From NCBI GenBank assembly GCA_026770585.1, contig MU646424.1, positions 626,122-637,400 of the forward strand: a stretch of DNA of 11,279 nucleotides. Direction: 5' to 3'. The translations under genes were made by a program, and so were the position numbers. Positions within the stretch are counted from its first letter, which is position 1. Each line of letters starts with the position of its first letter. This stretch comes from Baffinella frigidus. Taxonomy: Eukaryota > Cryptophyceae > Cryptomonadales > Baffinellaceae. A model generated the notes under the pieces. The model was not told the DNA's origin. It worked only from the letters and a program-made list of their open reading frames with translations, and ran no database searches. This document shows positions 10,382 to 11,279 of this stretch, one piece after another.

Positions 10382-10428
10382 CCTTGCCTCCTCCCCCTTC
10401 GGAAGCTTTCGACTTGGCCTGCTCCTCC
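10382..10428 (-). pseudogene. Third partial copy of the 5' end of exon 8924-9479
   Basis: Encodes EEQAKSKASEGGGGKGG after ATGGAG; the CAG acceptor of the other copies is changed to ATG. The sequence then enters GGTGGGGG and a stop. The conserved GGAG|GAGCAGGC across all four copies marks the exon start. Confidence 0.6.
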
Positions 10429-10433
10429 ATGGG

Positions 10434-10570
10434 TGTGTGTGTGGGGTTTGAGGGTTGGGGTGTGGGGTGCGCGGGGCGCGGTTTCGGGTGTGGGCTCGGG
10501 TGGGTGGGGTTTAGGGTTAAGGGTGTGGGATTTAGGGCGACAGGGATCAGGGTTCTGGGTGTAGGGGCAG
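10434..10570 (+). repeat. Mixed G-rich telomere-like repeats
   Basis: Degenerate GGGGTGT, GGGTTTA and GGGTGTG units without a dominant variant. No coding signal on either strand that is not explained by the repeat. Confidence 0.7.
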
Positions 10571-10575
10571 GGCAC

Positions 10576-10655
10576 GGACTCGAGTGCGATCTTGAGGCGA
10601 GCCATGGTGGCGCGCGCGCGCGCGCTCTCTCTCTCTGGCTCTCTCTCTCTCTCGC
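10576..10655 (-). pseudogene. Partial copy of exon 10690-10794 fused to a microsatellite
   Basis: ATMARLKIALES followed by the same GTGCCC donor as the intact exon. Its 5' half is replaced by (GC)n and (CT)n repeats at 10611-10655. Phase at the donor is 0 as in the original. Confidence 0.65.
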
Positions 10656-10689
10656 TCCCCCCCCCTCACTGTCTGTGGGTGTAGGGCAC

Positions 10690-10794
10690 GGACTCGAGAG
10701 CGATCTTGAGGCGGGCCATGGTGGCCTCAGCATCCTTCAACCGCGCAGCCAGCCCTTCTCCCTCCGCCTTCGCCTTCGCTGCCGACGCCTTCCC
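10690..10794 (-). CDS. Coiled-coil gene upstream exon, 35 codons
   Basis: 105 nt between acceptor GTACGCAG (10795-10802) and donor TCC|GTGCCC (10689). It starts GKASAAKAKAEGEGLAARLK and ends ATMARLKIALES, phase 0 on both sides. The first 24 residues are the same as in exon 11051-11125, so the two exons are duplicates, although this one extends ten codons further. It is linked to exon 8924-9479 by position; the phase fits only if that exon uses its inner acceptor (GGAG|GAG). Confidence 0.6.
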
Positions 10795-10837
10795 CTGCGT
10801 ACGGTCACGCGTTAAGAGTCAGGGGCTACCGTCTCAT
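10795..10837 (-). repeat. Conserved intron 3' end, copy 1
   Basis: The block upstream of exon 10690-10794 on the gene strand reads GAGACGGTAGCCCCTGACTC, then AACGCGTGACCGTACGCAG. It is almost the same as 11126-11168, beside the duplicate exon, and contains CTGAC about 28 nt from the acceptor, a plausible branch point. Confidence 0.75.
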
Positions 10838-10857
10838 GGGGCTTGGGCTTCGTGGTT

Positions 10858-11040
10858 CGTGGTTTGTGGTTCGGGGTGTGGGGTGTCGGGTTTTGGGTTT
10901 GGGTTTTGGGTTTTGGGTTTTGGGTTTTGGGTTTTGGGGTGTGGGTTTTGGGGTGTGGGTTTTGGGGTGTGGGTTTTGGGGTTCGGGTTTTGGGTTTTGG
11001 GTTTTGCGGTGTGGGTTTTGGGTTTTGGGTTTTGGGTTTC
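10858..11040 (+). repeat. GGGTTTT heptamer array
   Basis: Over twenty GGGTTTT units, with GGGGTGT inserted at regular places (10937-10985). It fills the intron between exons 11051-11125 and 10690-10794. Confidence 0.95.
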
Positions 11041-11050
11041 GAGCAAGAAC

Positions 11051-11125
11051 CTTGGCCTCAGCATCCTTGAGGCGCGCGGCCAGCCCCTCTCCCTCAGCCT
11101 TCGCCTTCGCTGCCGAAGCCTTCCC
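11051..11125 (-). CDS. Coiled-coil gene upstream exon, 25 codons
   Basis: 75 nt between acceptor GTACGCAG (11126-11133) and donor AAG|GTTCTT (11050). It encodes GKASAAKAKAEGEGLAARLK then DAEAK, phase 0 at both ends, the same opening as exon 10690-10794. It is the most upstream exon in the window; the gene continues beyond 11279. Confidence 0.6.
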
Positions 11126-11168
11126 CTGCGTACGGTCACGCGGTTGGAGTCAGGGGTTACCGTCTCAT
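11126..11168 (-). repeat. Conserved intron 3' end, copy 2
   Basis: A second copy of 10795-10837: GTAACCCCTGACTCCAACCG then CGTGACCGTACGCAG at the acceptor. A further partial copy (GGGGTTACCGTCTCATTTG) follows at 11179-11197. Intron end and exon were duplicated as one unit. Confidence 0.75.
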
Positions 11169-11197
11169 TTGAAGGTAGGGGTTACCGTCTCATTTGG

Positions 11198-11279
11198 GGT
11201 TCGGGGTTCGGGGTTCGGGGTTCGGGGTTCGGGGTTCGGGGTTCGGGGTGTGGGGTGTGGGGTTGAGGGTTCGGGGTTG
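11198..11279 (+). repeat. GGGGTTC heptamer array
   Basis: About eight GGGGTTC units, then GGGGTGT and GGGTTGA, continuing to the window edge. Another heptamer variant private to its intron. Confidence 0.95.

Noticed and set aside
10048-10605. Minus-strand open frame of 185 codons rich in Thr-Pro-Asn-His, and plus-strand Val-Trp-Cys-Leu frames in the same region
   Set aside because: They are direct translations of GGTGTTT heptamers with a seven-residue period; a 7-bp repeat without stops stays open in any frame.

Overview
This window is eukaryotic subtelomeric DNA. It opens with 13-14 perfect copies of the heptamer TTTAGGG, the telomere repeat of land plants, most green algae, dinoflagellates, chlorarachniophytes and some other protists. 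It contains GT-AG introns, many short inverted-repeat elements and GC-rich coding codons. A protist alga with a large, repeat-rich nuclear genome is a reasonable guess, but the species cannot be named from the sequence.

Layout. Positions 1-516 are telomeric and degenerate telomere-like repeat. Positions 521-3640 hold no gene I can support: mostly unique sequence with scattered hairpins, a 21-bp tandem array (2050-2535) and first copies of repeats that recur at 5-6 kb. Positions 3642-4557 are a cluster of four short terminal-inverted-repeat (TIR) elements in two related families. From 4560 to at least 11125 the minus strand carries the 3' part of one split gene for a charged coiled-coil protein, ending at a TAG stop at 4560-4562. 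Its 5' end lies beyond the right edge.

The gene is not visible as one long open frame. I rebuilt it from exon-sized blocks of high-GC, Glu/Lys/Ala-rich coding sequence, each bounded by CAG on one side and GT on the other. From 9479 down to 4560 seven such blocks join with matching intron phases (2 in; then 0, 0, 2, 0, 0, 0) into 1002 nt in one frame, 333 residues plus stop. Two more symmetric phase-0 blocks lie upstream (10690-10794, 11051-11125). Around these lie many broken second copies of the same exons.

The introns are the strangest part. Most are filled with G-rich heptamer arrays, always with the G-rich strand on plus, and each intron has its own variant: GGGTTTC, GGGGTGT, GGTGTTT, GGGTTTT, GGGGTTC, and one perfect TTTAGGG tract. 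Other introns contain 21-bp minisatellites, palindromic elements found twice, and GA-rich tracts. At 7346-7432 four arms lie in an interleaved A-B-A'-B' order. At 7594 the end of a palindromic element appears to supply a splice acceptor for a duplicated, frame-preserving exon. All splice sites and the gene model are inferred by eye from sequence; no transcript or homology data were available.
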